Source of the DNA: Agrobacterium tumefaciens | Lineage (GTDB): Bacteria > Pseudomonadota > Alphaproteobacteria > Rhizobiales > Rhizobiaceae | Direction: 5' to 3' | DNA length: 64,000 bases | NCBI GenBank assembly: GCA_017744915.1 | Contig: JAGIAH010000017.1 | Coordinates: forward strand, 1-64,000 | Shown: piece after piece, positions 1 to 9,373 of the stretch | Position numbering within the stretch: position 1 is the stretch's first letter | Layout: each line of letters starts with the position of its first letter | The notes under the pieces: model-generated | The model's database searches: none | Told to the model about the DNA's origin: nothing | What the model saw: the letters and a program-made list of their open reading frames with translations, nothing else | Translations under genes and position numbers: made by a program

Positions 1-790
<790 letters not shown>

Positions 791-792
<2 letters not shown>

Positions 793-882
793 AGCATTTC
801 CAGGAAAAGTGGACCCCGGTTTTCCGTCCGGAAACGCGGAAAACAATGAGTTAGAGCGCTTTGGCGAAGCCAGAACGCTCTA
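791..882. repeat. Rhizobial intergenic repeat (RIME-like) plus small inverted repeat
   Basis: A 48-base element starting AGAGCATTTCCAGGAAAAGT begins at the stop codon of the ABC ATPase gene. About 43 bases of it recur, inverted, at 3972-4014. It contains the self-complementary pair TTTTCCGTCCGGAAA. Directly after it, TAGAGCG (852-858) pairs with CGCTCTA (876-882) and TGGC/GCCA nest inside. Such mosaics between genes are common in Rhizobiales genomes. It may also act as a transcript end or processing site, but there is no T-tract. Confidence 0.75.
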
Positions 883-903
883 AGGGCGACAGGAGTGAAC
901 AGC

Positions 904-1863
904 ATGGCAGGCAAACAGGGTGGCAAACATGTGCTCTGCGTGGGGGCAGCCGTGCTCGACACCCTGTTTCGCGTGCACGACATGCCAAAGGGCGAAGGCA
1001 AGGTCCTGCCCTATGAAATGCTGCAGATCGCCGAGGGCATGGCCTCCAGCGCCGCCTATGCCGTCCATCGCATGGGCGGCCGCGCCAGCCTGTGGGGTGC
1101 GGTGGGCGACGACGAGACCGGTGCCCGCATCCTTCGCGATCTCAGCGAAAGCGGCATAGATACGAGCGGCATGACGGTTGCGCCCGGCGCACGCTCGGCC
1201 CTGTCGACGATCATCATCGACGACCGGGGCGAACGGCTGATCGTGCCTTTTTACGATCATCGCCTGCATGAGAAAAAACGCTCCTGCACACCGGCGGATA
1301 TTGCTCCCTTCGATGCGGTTCTGGTGGACGTACGCTGGCCGGAACTGGCGCTTGATGTGCTCACTGTCGCACGCGCGCTTGGCAAACCCGCCATTCTGGA
1401 TGGCGATGTTGCGCCGGTGGAAACGCTGGAAAAGCTTGCCCCTGCCGCGACCCATATCGTCTTTTCCGAACCCGCCGCCGCCCGGCTGACCGGGCTTGAA
1501 ACGGTGAAAAACATGCTGCCGGTGCTGCATGCCCGTTATCCGCAAACCTTCATCGCCGTCACCGCCGGACCGGCGGGCTGCTGGTGGACGGAAGCGGGCG
1601 ATCCCACGGTGTATTTCCAGACGACCATGCAGGTTAAGGCGGTGGATACGCTGGCAGCGGGCGATATCTTCCACGGCACCTTTGCGCTTGCGATGGCTGA
1701 AGGTATGCAAAGCCGCGCGGCCATCCGCCTCTCCTCCGTTGCCGCCGCACTCAAATGTAGCGTCTTCGGCGGCCGCATCGGCGCACCGACGCGCGAAGAG
1801 ACGGAAGACGCGATGCGGCAATGGCTGGAGCGTGAAGGCGAAGCCGCGTTGCGCGCCTCCTGA
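904..1863 (+). CDS. PfkB-family carbohydrate kinase
   Basis: A ribokinase-fold kinase of 319 residues, expected to phosphorylate a sugar or sugar derivative with ATP in the cytoplasm. The N-terminus HVLCVGAAVLDTLFRVHDMP is the usual first strand. The C-terminal PfkB signature reads DTLAAGDIFHGTFALAMAEG and carries the catalytic Asp in AAGD, where most family members have GAGD. ATG at 904 was chosen over the in-frame GTG at 895 because AGGAG at 891-895 sits 8 bases before the ATG and overlaps the GTG. The upstream ABC ATPase suggests the transported sugar is the substrate. Sulfofructose kinase-like and fructokinase-like members look similar at this level, so the substrate is left open. Confidence 0.85.
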   Translation: MAGKQGGKHVLCVGAAVLDTLFRVHDMPKGEGKVLPYEMLQIAEGMASSAAYAVHRMGGRASLWGAVGDDETGARILRDLSESGIDTSGMTVAPGARSALSTIIIDDRGERLIVPFYDHRLHEKKRSCTPADIAPFDAVLVDVRWPELALDVLTVARALGKPAILDGDVAPVETLEKLAPAATHIVFSEPAAARLTGLETVKNMLPVLHARYPQTFIAVTAGPAGCWWTEAGDPTVYFQTTMQVKAVDTLAAGDIFHGTFALAMAEGMQSRAAIRLSSVAAALKCSVFGGRIGAPTREETEDAMRQWLEREGEAALRAS

Positions 1864-2003
1864 GCGCCATTGCCCGCATAAAACTATTCCATTTTTGCGA
1901 TGCCGTTTCCCGGCGAAGTAGTCTAACGTCAAGTCAGAGCAAAGCTTTTCGCAAGCCGCGCCTGTTCCACCTTGAGCCTTTATTCCGCAAAAGTGATCGC
2001 CCG

Positions 2004-3062
2004 ATGCATCAGACGACCCGCCCGAGACTGCGCGATATCGGTTTCCAGCCCGGCCATTTCGAAACCGGCCCGCTCAACGCCATCACCGATGTCGAAGGTG
2101 TGACCATCGGCCATTCGACCGTCATCGAGGGCGAGACGATCCGCACCGGCGCAACAGCGATCCTGCCGCATGGCGGCAATCTCTTTCAGGACAAGGTGCC
2201 CGCCGCCTTCGCCGTCTATAACGGCTTCGGCAAATTTGCCGGCTCCACCCAGATCGAGGAACTCGGCGAACTCGAGACACCTGTTATCCTCACCAACACG
2301 CTGGCAACCGGCCGGGCCATAGAGGCGATCAACCGCCATACGCTGACGCAGCCGGGCAATGAGAAAGTCGTTTCGATCAACGCCGTCGTCGGCGAAACCA
2401 ACGATTCCCGCCTGAACAACATCCGCGCCGGCCGCCCGACGGTCGATGAGATCTCGGCCGCGCTGCAAAATGCTGCCACAGGCCCGGTGGCCGAGGGCGG
2501 CGTTGGTGCCGGAGCCGGAACGGTCGCCTTCGGCATGAAGGGCGGCATCGGCACAGCCTCCCGCCGCGTCACCATTTCCGGTCAGACCTATACCATCGGC
2601 ATTCTCGTCCAGTCCAATTACGGCGGCCATCTGCTGGTCTGCGGCAATCCCTATGTCAACCCTGACCATAAGGACAAGGACGGCTCGATCGTCATCATTG
2701 TCGCAACCGACGCGCCGCTTTCGTCCCGCAATCTGAAGCGTCTGGCGGCCAGAAGCTTCGGCGGGCTGGCACGCACGGGCGCAGCACTCAGCAACGGTTC
2801 CGGTGATTACGCGCTGGCATTTTCCACCGATGAGCGTCTTCGCCGCACGCCTGCGCGCCGCAAGGCAGTGACGGAATACCCTGGGCTTTCCAACGACGCG
2901 ATCTCGCCGCTCTTCGAAGCCGCGATAGAGGCGACGGAGGAGGCGATCCTCAATTCACTCTGCGCAGCCAATACGACATCGGGCTTTAATGCCGGCACCG
3001 GCAAAGCCTCCAAAGTCGAAGCCATTTCCATCGACACGCTTAAAACCCTTCTTTCAGCCTGA
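2004..3062 (+). CDS. P1-family aminopeptidase (DmpA-type, L-aminopeptidase/D-esterase)
   Basis: A 352-residue peptidase of MEROPS family P1. These enzymes mature by self-cleavage into two chains and then use the new N-terminal serine to remove amino acids from short peptides, amides and esters, including D- or beta-residues in some members. The likely cleavage site is Gly227-Ser228 in KDGSIVIIVATDAPL, followed by the typical LKRLAARSFGGLARTGA helix. The N-terminus (LRDIGFQPGHFETGPLNAIT) and the segment VEGVTIGHSTV are family hallmarks. It is followed after 19 bases by a D-amino acid aminotransferase, and nearby genes encode a D-aminopeptidase, a dipeptide importer and a dipeptidase. This supports a role in using peptides that contain D-amino acids. 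Confidence 0.9.
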   Translation: MHQTTRPRLRDIGFQPGHFETGPLNAITDVEGVTIGHSTVIEGETIRTGATAILPHGGNLFQDKVPAAFAVYNGFGKFAGSTQIEELGELETPVILTNTLATGRAIEAINRHTLTQPGNEKVVSINAVVGETNDSRLNNIRAGRPTVDEISAALQNAATGPVAEGGVGAGAGTVAFGMKGGIGTASRRVTISGQTYTIGILVQSNYGGHLLVCGNPYVNPDHKDKDGSIVIIVATDAPLSSRNLKRLAARSFGGLARTGAALSNGSGDYALAFSTDERLRRTPARRKAVTEYPGLSNDAISPLFEAAIEATEEAILNSLCAANTTSGFNAGTGKASKVEAISIDTLKTLLSA

Positions 3063-3081
3063 TCTTCCAGACGGAGTTTTC

Positions 3082-3948
3082 ATGACCAGCCAATCCGGCC
3101 GCATCGTTTACGTCAACGGCGAATTCCTGCCCGAGGCGGACGCCCGCCTTTCCATCTTCGACCGCGGTTTCCTGTTTGGCGACGGCATTTATGAAGTTAC
3201 CTCCGTTCTGGAAGGCAAGCTGATCGACAGCGACCTGCACATGGCCCGGCTGGAACGCAGTGCCCGCGAAATCGACGTAGCCCTGCCGGTCACGACGAAG
3301 GAAATCGTCGAGGCCGAGCGCCGTCTGATCGCCGACAACAATCTCGTCGAGGGCATGATCTATCTGCAGCTGACGCGTGGCGCCGAAGACCGTAACTTCC
3401 TGTTCTCCGCCGATCTGAAGCCGACGCTCGTCATGTTCACCCAGGCAAAGAAGCTGATCGGCACCCCCGTCGAAGAAGCAGGCATCGCCGTCAAATCCGT
3501 TCCCGACCAGCGCTGGGAACGCCGCGATATCAAGACCGTCTGCCTTTTGCCGCAGGTCATGGCAAAACGCATCGCCAAGGCCGAAGGCTGCGACGAGGCG
3601 TGGATGATCGAGGATGGTTTCGTCACCGAAGGCGCTTCCTCGACCGCTTATATCGTCACCGCCGATAAGAAGATCATCACCCGCGGCAACAGCAACAAGA
3701 CCCTGCCCGGCTGCACCCGCCTCGCCGCCCTGCAACTGGCGAAGGAAGCCGGTTTCACGCTGGAAGAGCGCCCCTTCACGCTGGAAGAAGCCTTGAATGC
3801 CGACGAGGCCTGCCTCACCAGCGCCTCCAACTTCGTCGTCTCGGTCACCAAGATCGACGGCAAGCCGGTGGGCAACGGCAAGCCCGGCCCGATGGTGAGC
3901 CGCCTGCGCGCGCTCTACCTCGAAAACGCCCGCCGCACGGCCATCTGA
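3082..3948 (+). CDS. D-amino acid aminotransferase (PLP class IV)
   Basis: A 288-residue class IV PLP enzyme that moves the amino group of D-amino acids to a 2-oxo acid. The catalytic lysine is K151 in RRDIKTVCLLPQVMAK, the usual D-alanine transaminase context. SIFDRGFLFGDGIYEV near the N-terminus and EGASSTAYIV and LPGCTRLA later are standard for the family. The frame stays open further upstream, but ATG at 3082 is preferred: ACGGAG lies 5 bases before it, and the preceding peptidase gene ends only 19 bases upstream. The two genes probably form one transcript in which the peptidase frees D-residues that this enzyme deaminates. Branched-chain or 4-amino-4-deoxychorismate enzymes share the fold but fit the N-terminal motif less well. 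Confidence 0.9.
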   Translation: MTSQSGRIVYVNGEFLPEADARLSIFDRGFLFGDGIYEVTSVLEGKLIDSDLHMARLERSAREIDVALPVTTKEIVEAERRLIADNNLVEGMIYLQLTRGAEDRNFLFSADLKPTLVMFTQAKKLIGTPVEEAGIAVKSVPDQRWERRDIKTVCLLPQVMAKRIAKAEGCDEAWMIEDGFVTEGASSTAYIVTADKKIITRGNSNKTLPGCTRLAALQLAKEAGFTLEERPFTLEEALNADEACLTSASNFVVSVTKIDGKPVGNGKPGPMVSRLRALYLENARRTAI

Positions 3949-3971
3949 TCGAAAGCGTTTTGTTTGTCGCA

Positions 3972-4014
3972 TTTCCGGACGGAAAACCGGGGTCCACTTT
4001 TCCTGGAAATGCTC
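3972..4014 (-). repeat. Second copy of the RIME-like repeat, inverted
   Basis: This is the reverse complement of the element at 793-838 over about 43 bases (TTTCCGGACGGAAAACCGGG, then GTCCACTTTTCCTGGAAATG and CTC). It lies exactly between the convergent ends of the aminotransferase and LysR genes. With the first copy it forms an inverted pair around the kinase, peptidase and aminotransferase genes. It may end transcription from both sides, but this is not shown. Confidence 0.8.
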
Positions 4015-4911
4015 CTAGTCTTCGAGAACCGCCCATATGCGCTCGACAACGGGCCGGCGGTTCTCCTTTGAACGATAAAGCCTGATATCAACGGCAATAT
4101 CGAAACTCGGATCGGCGGCGCGCACAAGGGTGCCGCTGTCCAGCTCCTGCCGCATCAGGCTTTCCGGCACCCAGGCGACACCCCAGCCGGCCATCGCCAT
4201 GGCTTTCAACCCCACCGACATGCTGCCCTCATGTACCCGCTCGAATTGCGGCAGCCGCGCGCTTAAGAGATCGCGCAGCAATGGCCCGAAGAACGAGGCC
4301 TTTTCATAATCCAGATAGGCAAAGGGTTTTTTCGCATTTTCCACCAGCGCATGCAGCGGTGCGCCATCCTGAGTGGGCGCTGAAACTGGAATGATGTTTT
4401 CCGCGCCGAGCACGCGAAACTCGAACAGCTGCGCATCGAGCAGCATCGGCACTTCGTGATGGGCATAGGTCAGAAGAAAATCGCTCTGCCCGTCCACCAG
4501 CGAATTGAGATTTTCCTCCATGCTGCCGGAATCGGGCCGCAGAACTGAAAACAGCGGTCCCGCCGTCTCGTTCACCCGTTTCAGCCAGTCCGGGAAAAAT
4601 GTGAAGGACAGGGTATGCAGGGCCGTCAGCCGAATGGTTCTCGCATCGGCCCCTTCTTCCTGCAGTAGCGTGCGCCGCGCATGGTAGAGCTGCTTCAGCG
4701 TCTCCTGCGCCACCGGCACGAACTTCACGCCCGCCTCGGTCAGTCGCGACGGATAGGAGGCGCGGTCGACCAGCGTCGCGCCCACCCAGGCTTCCAGCTG
4801 TTTGATGCGCCGGCTGAAGGCGGATTGCGTCACATGCCGCTCATCCGCCGCCTTCGAAAAATTGAGCGTTCCGGCCAGCGCCAGGAAATCCTCGAGCCAT
4901 TTGACTTCCAA
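4015..4911 (-). CDS. LysR-family transcriptional regulator (HypT/YjiE-like N-terminus)
   Basis: A LysR regulator of about 298 residues. The winged helix-turn-helix is clear: EVKWLEDFLALAGTLNFSKA, ADERHVTQSAFSRRIKQLEA, then a periplasmic-binding-protein-like effector domain. The frame extends to a TTG at 4929, but the TTG at 4911 is favoured. It gives the usual MEVKWLEDF start, and GGGAG lies about 9 bases upstream. Both candidates are TTG, which suggests low translation. The gene sits between the peptidase/aminotransferase pair and the D-aminopeptidase/importer genes, so it is a natural candidate regulator of them. A binding site was not proven. The effector is unknown. Confidence 0.85.
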   Translation of the reverse strand: MEVKWLEDFLALAGTLNFSKAADERHVTQSAFSRRIKQLEAWVGATLVDRASYPSRLTEAGVKFVPVAQETLKQLYHARRTLLQEEGADARTIRLTALHTLSFTFFPDWLKRVNETAGPLFSVLRPDSGSMEENLNSLVDGQSDFLLTYAHHEVPMLLDAQLFEFRVLGAENIIPVSAPTQDGAPLHALVENAKKPFAYLDYEKASFFGPLLRDLLSARLPQFERVHEGSMSVGLKAMAMAGWGVAWVPESLMRQELDSGTLVRAADPSFDIAVDIRLYRSKENRRPVVERIWAVLED

Positions 4912-5041
4912 GGGCCTGTTCTCCCACAAAGATGCCGTCCCGGCCTGCCGGGAACATGGGTCTTTATTAGGAGCAATAGAAGCTGATTGAAACCCACTAG
5001 AAAGCTTCAGGCTGTTGAGAAAATAGCCTAAGCCTCGCTTC

Positions 5042-5127
5042 CGTCATCCTTGGGCTTGTCCCAGGGATCTAAGCACGTCAACAAAATCAATCGTTTGCAG
5101 ATCCTCGGGACAGGCCCGAGGATGACG
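5042..5127. repeat. Long inverted repeat (rhizobial intergenic palindrome)
   Basis: Two arms of about 29 bases, CGTCATCCTTGGGCTTGTCC with CAGGGATCT (5042-5070) and AGATCCTCGGGACAGGCCCG with AGGATGACG (5099-5127), are inverted with a few mismatches and separated by 28 bases. In RNA this would form a long hairpin. It occupies most of the gap between the start of the LysR gene and the end of the D-aminopeptidase gene. The rest of 4912-5164 shows nothing gene-like. Confidence 0.75.
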
Positions 5128-5164
5128 TCGAGTTTGTGGGGCGCGGCGGGATCGGTCTCAGTCG

Positions 5165-6676
5165 TCAGCGGCCCCTTGAATATTCGATCATCCGCGCCCG
5201 GCTGGAGACGAGCTCGATCCTGTCGTCACCGAGCCGGTTGAGGCAGACACGCTTCGTCCACGGCCCATCGATGAGCGTGAACAGGAAGCGGCCATTGCCG
5301 AGCGCCTTCAAAGGCATGCTGCGGCGCGTCGGGCCGATGCCCATCGTCAGCGACGAACCGTTGATCGAAAATTCGGCGCCCTCATCGGATCGCCAAGTGC
5401 CCGAGAGGTCATCTGGCACCAGATGATCGCCTACCGGCAGGAAGCGTCGGGTGGCATGACCAGCCTCGCCCATGATCGCTTCGCCATCTAGCCTCAGCCG
5501 CATCGGAGAGGATGCGGAACGGGAGGAGACCCAACCGTCGGCATCCTCATAAAGCGTGTCGTCGCCATCGATGAAGGTGGATGTGCTGCCCTTGATCTCC
5601 AGCCACCACGGCCCGCTTTCGGTGACATAGAGGCCTTCCGGCAGGCTGGCGGCGGGTTTGGGCAGAGGCAGGCCAGTCAGGGCCGCCATGCTTTCCAGCG
5701 CGATCTTGAAACCGTTGGTGTCCTCGCGGTTCGAGACCACCACGAAACCCGTACCGTTTTCAGGGTCGAGCAGGAAATAGGTCTTGTAGCCCGGATGCGA
5801 ACCGCCGTGGCCAACGAAACGCCGGTCACCCAGATGCGACCAGCGAAGACCAAGCCCATATTCGCTTATCCGCCCATCGGCCAGTGGCCGCCCGGCGGAA
5901 AGCCTGTCCAGAACACCAGCAAAGCTGCCCTCGCCCCGCATCAACCCCTGCAGCCAGCGGGTCAGCGCCTCGGCACTGCCGGCAAGGCTACCCGAAGCCG
6001 AGATATGCAGGCCGGCGGCCGAAAGCTGCCAGTTCTCTTCGGACTTCCAGTAGCCCGGCACCAATCCATCAACCGGATCGTTCCAGACATCCGGCGCCTT
6101 CAGAAATACGCCGAAAGGACCGGCAATCTGCGCCTGCACGAAATCATCGAACCGGAACCCCCGGCGCTCCAGCGCCGCTTCCACGAGGCGATAGCCCGTA
6201 TTGGAATAGGAAACCTCGCTGCCGGCTGCGAAGTTGAGCCGGGTCAGGCGTGTGAGATAATCGAGCAGCGGACCGGCCTTCGTTTCGGTGTAGACGGAAA
6301 GACCGAGCAGCGACAGGCATTCGCGCGTATCCGGCAGCCCGCCGCTCATATCCAGCGCCTGCCCGACGGTGACATCGCGAAGCGGCGCCTGCAGCTCCGG
6401 CAGATGTTTGCCGAGCGGATCGTCGAGCCCGATCAGATCGGAATGGGCCAGCACCATGGCGCAGAAGGCGTGTTTGGTGACGGAGGCATAACGGACCACG
6501 CTTTGTGGCGTGAAGGGTGCGAAGGTCGAGAGACTTTCGACACCGCCGGCATGGGCGAAACGGATGCCATCGAGATCGAAACCGATGACAGCGCCGCCTG
6601 GCTCATTGCTCGCCCATTGCGAGACGAAGCTCTGCGAAAGGGTTGAAGCGGCGTTCCAGTCGAATTGCTGTGGCAT
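5165..6676 (-). CDS. dap: D-aminopeptidase (serine hydrolase family S12)
   Basis: A 503-residue protein resembling the Ochrobactrum D-aminopeptidase, which removes N-terminal D-amino acids from peptides. The penicillin-recognising fold is intact: S65-V-T-K68 in RYASVTKHAF (nucleophile and general base), Y157 in SYSNTGYR, and H290-G-G in FVGHGGSHPGYK. After about residue 330 come two lipocalin-like beta domains (DLSGTWRSDEGAEFSINGSS), which in the known enzyme cover the active site and exclude large substrates. Length and domain order match the family. No signal peptide is visible, so it should act in the cytoplasm on imported peptides. The peptide importer genes follow upstream on the same strand. 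Beta-lactamase or esterase activity is an alternative, but the C-terminal domains favour D-aminopeptidase. Confidence 0.9.
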   Translation of the reverse strand: MPQQFDWNAASTLSQSFVSQWASNEPGGAVIGFDLDGIRFAHAGGVESLSTFAPFTPQSVVRYASVTKHAFCAMVLAHSDLIGLDDPLGKHLPELQAPLRDVTVGQALDMSGGLPDTRECLSLLGLSVYTETKAGPLLDYLTRLTRLNFAAGSEVSYSNTGYRLVEAALERRGFRFDDFVQAQIAGPFGVFLKAPDVWNDPVDGLVPGYWKSEENWQLSAAGLHISASGSLAGSAEALTRWLQGLMRGEGSFAGVLDRLSAGRPLADGRISEYGLGLRWSHLGDRRFVGHGGSHPGYKTYFLLDPENGTGFVVVSNREDTNGFKIALESMAALTGLPLPKPAASLPEGLYVTESGPWWLEIKGSTSTFIDGDDTLYEDADGWVSSRSASSPMRLRLDGEAIMGEAGHATRRFLPVGDHLVPDDLSGTWRSDEGAEFSINGSSLTMGIGPTRRSMPLKALGNGRFLFTLIDGPWTKRVCLNRLGDDRIELVSSRARMIEYSRGR

Positions 6677-6730
6677 GGTTCGGTCTCATATCTCTGTTTC
6701 GACGCCGCTGGTCTCGACATCGCCGCTTGT

Positions 6731-6852
6731 TTCTTCTCCCCGCCGGGGAGAAGGTGGCCCGAAGGGTCGGATGAGGGGGTGACATTGCCGGATTTCGGAG
6801 AGCTTGCCCCCTCATCCCGCTACCGCGACCTTCTCCGCCTCGGGGAGAAGAA
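6731..6852. repeat. Composite palindromic repeat
   Basis: The left arm begins TTCTTCTCCCCGCCGGGGAG and runs to GATGAGGGGG near 6779. The right arm runs from about 6807 (CCCCCTCATCC) to CTCGGGGAGAAGAA at 6852, so the outer sequences are inverted copies of each other. Each arm also holds its own CTCC/GGAG hairpin. This is another common rhizobial intergenic repeat style. It fills the gap between the importer operon and the D-aminopeptidase gene and could end or trim the importer transcript. Confidence 0.7.
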
Positions 6853-6899
6853 GCGGGCAGCACCCGCTCGATCTATACGCATCCCCGGTAGGTGCGACC

Positions 6900-7652
6900 T
6901 CAGGCCGGCTCTTCCAGCCTGATGCTCAGGCTGCGCAGCTCTTCCGTATGCGGATGTTTCGTGCGGCCCTCGCGCAGATCGCCCGCACTCAGCTGCTCCA
7001 CCATTTCCCCGTTCAGCATCACTCCCACCTGCGGGCAAAGATGCGCGATGACCGCCAGATTGTGGCTCACAAGGATATAGGTGAGGTTACGGGCCGCACG
7101 AAGATCCTGCAAAAGGTTCAGGATTTCCGCCTGCACCGAAACATCGAGCGCCGAAGTCGGCTCATCGAGCAGCAGCACCTGCGGATCGGCAATCAGCGCG
7201 CGCGCGATTGCCACGCGCTGGCGCTGGCCGCCGGAAAGCTGGTGCGGAAAACGGAACCGTACCGCCTGCGGCAGCGCCACGTCCGACAGCGCCTGCTGGA
7301 TGCGTTTTTCAATATTGTCCATGCCGTGCACCAGCGGCAATTCGCTGAGAATACGGTCGATGGTCTGGCGCGGATGCAGCGAGCCATAGGGGTCCTGAAA
7401 CACCATCTGCACCTGCCGGAAGAATTCCGGCGTCCGCCTCAGCGGCGCATCCTTGCCGGCAAAGGCGATGCGGCCTTCCCAGCTTTCATTGAGGCCCACC
7501 ATGGCGCGCAGGATGGTGGACTTGCCCGAGCCGCTTTCGCCGACGATGCCGAAGCTGCCGCCCTTTTCCACCGAAAAGGACACGCCCTTCACGACTTCGC
7601 GGTCGCCGAACTTGATACGGAGATTATCGACGTCGATCATTGGCTGGACCAC
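6900..7652 (-). CDS. Peptide ABC importer ATPase (DppF/OppF-like)
   Basis: A 250-residue ATPase of the dipeptide/oligopeptide family. Walker A is GESGSGKST in SFGIVGESGSGKSTILRAMV, the signature is [15 protein letters not shown], Walker B is [12 protein letters not shown] and the H-loop is LVSHNLAVIAH. It is shorter than typical OppF proteins because it lacks most of the C-terminal extension, ending at EELRSLSIRLEEPA. It overlaps the preceding ATPase gene by 16 bases, which implies translational coupling. It is the last gene of the five-gene importer operon. Confidence 0.92.
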   Translation of the reverse strand: MVQPMIDVDNLRIKFGDREVVKGVSFSVEKGGSFGIVGESGSGKSTILRAMVGLNESWEGRIAFAGKDAPLRRTPEFFRQVQMVFQDPYGSLHPRQTIDRILSELPLVHGMDNIEKRIQQALSDVALPQAVRFRFPHQLSGGQRQRVAIARALIADPQVLLLDEPTSALDVSVQAEILNLLQDLRAARNLTYILVSHNLAVIAHLCPQVGVMLNGEMVEQLSAGDLREGRTKHPHTEELRSLSIRLEEPA

Positions 7653-8467
7653 GCTGCATCACGGTTGAGAACGGGAAGACGCTCGCGCGGATGCGTCAGC
7701 GAGGGAATGCAGTTCAGAAGTCCCTTTGTATAGGGATGTTCGGCTTTCAGGAGTTCGGAGGCCTTCAGTTCCTCCATCACCCGGCCGGAATACATGACGG
7801 CGACCCGATCGCAGAAATGCGAAACGAGCGGCAGATCGTGACTGATGAGGATGAGGCCCATGCCGCGTTCCGACACCAGTTCCTCGATCAGCCGCAGGAT
7901 TTCCGCCTGCACCGTGGCGTCGAGCGCGCTGGTCGGCTCGTCAGCGATAAGGAGTTCGGGGTCGGGCGCAAGCATCATGGCGATCATCACGCGCTGGCCC
8001 ATGCCGCCGGAAACCTCATGCGCATAGGACGAGGCAACCTGACGCGGATTGCGGATCTTCACCTGATCGAGCAGGCCGATTGCCGCTTCCATGGCGGCCC
8101 GCTTGCTGCCGCCCTTATGCGCACGCCATGCTTCGGCGATCTGCGCACCCATGGTCTTCACCGGATTCAGCGAATATTTCGGATCCTGCAAAATGAAGCC
8201 CGCCCGTTTGCCACGGATCTGGCGCATCTGCCTTTCGCTGGCGGAGAGCACGTCGATGCCGTCGAAGGCAAGCTTGTCGGCGCGGATATCCGCATTGGAG
8301 GGCAGAAGCTTCATCAGCGCACGCGCCGTCAGGCTTTTTCCCGAACCGGATTCACCGACGATACCGAGCTTTTCGGTGCCGAGCTTCATGGACACACCAC
8401 GCACCGCCTCGAAACGGCTGGTGCGGGTCTGGAAAGCGATCTTCAGATTTTCGATTTCGACCAGCAT
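7637..8467 (-). CDS. Peptide ABC importer ATPase (DppD/OppD-like)
   Basis: The first of the two ATPases of the importer, 276 residues. Walker A GESGSGKSLTARALM, signature EVSGGMGQRVMIAMML and Walker [13 protein letters not shown] are intact. The tail HPYTKGLLNCIPSLTHPRERLPVL is the usual OppD/DppD C-terminal motif, although the cysteine-rich Fe-S segment of many OppD proteins is not evident. It pairs with the next ATPase to drive the two permeases. It starts 3 bases after the end of the DppC-like permease gene. Confidence 0.92.
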   Translation of the reverse strand: MLVEIENLKIAFQTRTSRFEAVRGVSMKLGTEKLGIVGESGSGKSLTARALMKLLPSNADIRADKLAFDGIDVLSASERQMRQIRGKRAGFILQDPKYSLNPVKTMGAQIAEAWRAHKGGSKRAAMEAAIGLLDQVKIRNPRQVASSYAHEVSGGMGQRVMIAMMLAPDPELLIADEPTSALDATVQAEILRLIEELVSERGMGLILISHDLPLVSHFCDRVAVMYSGRVMEELKASELLKAEHPYTKGLLNCIPSLTHPRERLPVLNRDAAWSSQ

Positions 8468-8470
8468 GGC

Positions 8471-9373
8471 TCAATGTCCCTTCGGGTCGAGAACGTCGCG
8501 CAGGCCATCTCCAAGGAAGTTGAAGGCGAGCGAAACGAGGAAGATGGCGATGCCGGGAATGGTGGCGACCCACCATTGTTCGAAGATGAAGCGCTTGGCC
8601 GTCGCAATCATCGCACCCCATTCCGGCGAAGGCGGCTGCGCGCCCATGCCGAGGAAGCCGAGGCTGGCGGCGGTGATGATGATCGAACTCATGTCGAGCG
8701 TGATGCGCACGATAAGGCTCGGCACGCAGAGCGGCGCAATGTGGCGCGCAATGATGCGCCAGGCGGAAGCGCCGGTCAGCCGATAGGCCGCGACGAAGTC
8801 GCTGCCACGCACCGTCATGGTTTCGGCGCGGGCAAGACGCGCATAGGGCGGCCATGCGGTGAGCGCAATGGCGAGAATGGCGCTTTCAACGCCGGGCTTC
8901 AGTGCCGCGACAAAGGCGAGCGCGAGGATGAGGCGCGGAAAGGCCAGGAACACATCCGTCACCCGCATCAGCACCGTATCGACAATGCCGCCGAAATAAC
9001 CGGCGATGCAGCCGATGGCGAGGCCGATGGGTGCCACGAGAACGACGACGGCAATGACCATGCCGAGCGTGACGCGACCGCCATAGAGAATACGCGAGAG
9101 AATGTCGCGGCCAAGCTCATCGGTGCCGAACCAGTGCTCGGCGCTCGGAAACGCCAGACGGTTGCCGAGATTCTGCGTCGCCGGATCGTAAGGGGCAAGC
9201 AGCGGCGCCAGCAGCGACAGCGCGATGAAGAGGACGATGATGGTCAGACCGATCACCGCCAGCGGATTGGACTTGAGGTTGAGCCAGATGCGATACCGGT
9301 TTCCCCAGGCAGCCTGTGTGCGGGAATGCGGCGTCTCATCCAGCGCCCAGTTTCTGAAATTAGCTAACATCAT
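8471..9373 (-). CDS. Peptide ABC importer permease (DppC-like)
   Basis: A 300-residue inner-membrane permease. It has a first membrane helix at about residues 33-60 (LAVIGLTIIVLFIALSLLAP), then the conserved LAFPSAEHWFGTDELGRDIL segment and further helices. The coupling (EAA) loop is AAYRLTGASAWRIIARHI. These features place it in the DppC/OppC/GsiD family. Its ATG overlaps the stop of the DppB-like gene (ATGA), so both subunits are likely made in equal amount. An alternative ATG lies one codon downstream. Confidence 0.92.
   Translation of the reverse strand: MMLANFRNWALDETPHSRTQAAWGNRYRIWLNLKSNPLAVIGLTIIVLFIALSLLAPLLAPYDPATQNLGNRLAFPSAEHWFGTDELGRDILSRILYGGRVTLGMVIAVVVLVAPIGLAIGCIAGYFGGIVDTVLMRVTDVFLAFPRLILALAFVAALKPGVESAILAIALTAWPPYARLARAETMTVRGSDFVAAYRLTGASAWRIIARHIAPLCVPSLIVRITLDMSSIIITAASLGFLGMGAQPPSPEWGAMIATAKRFIFEQWWVATIPGIAIFLVSLAFNFLGDGLRDVLDPKGH

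Noticed and set aside
7640-9367. 575-residue open frame on the plus strand
   Set aside because: It is antisense to three ABC transporter genes that have clear motifs. The sequence is rich in His, Arg and Gly, which is typical of high-GC reverse frames, and shows no domain.
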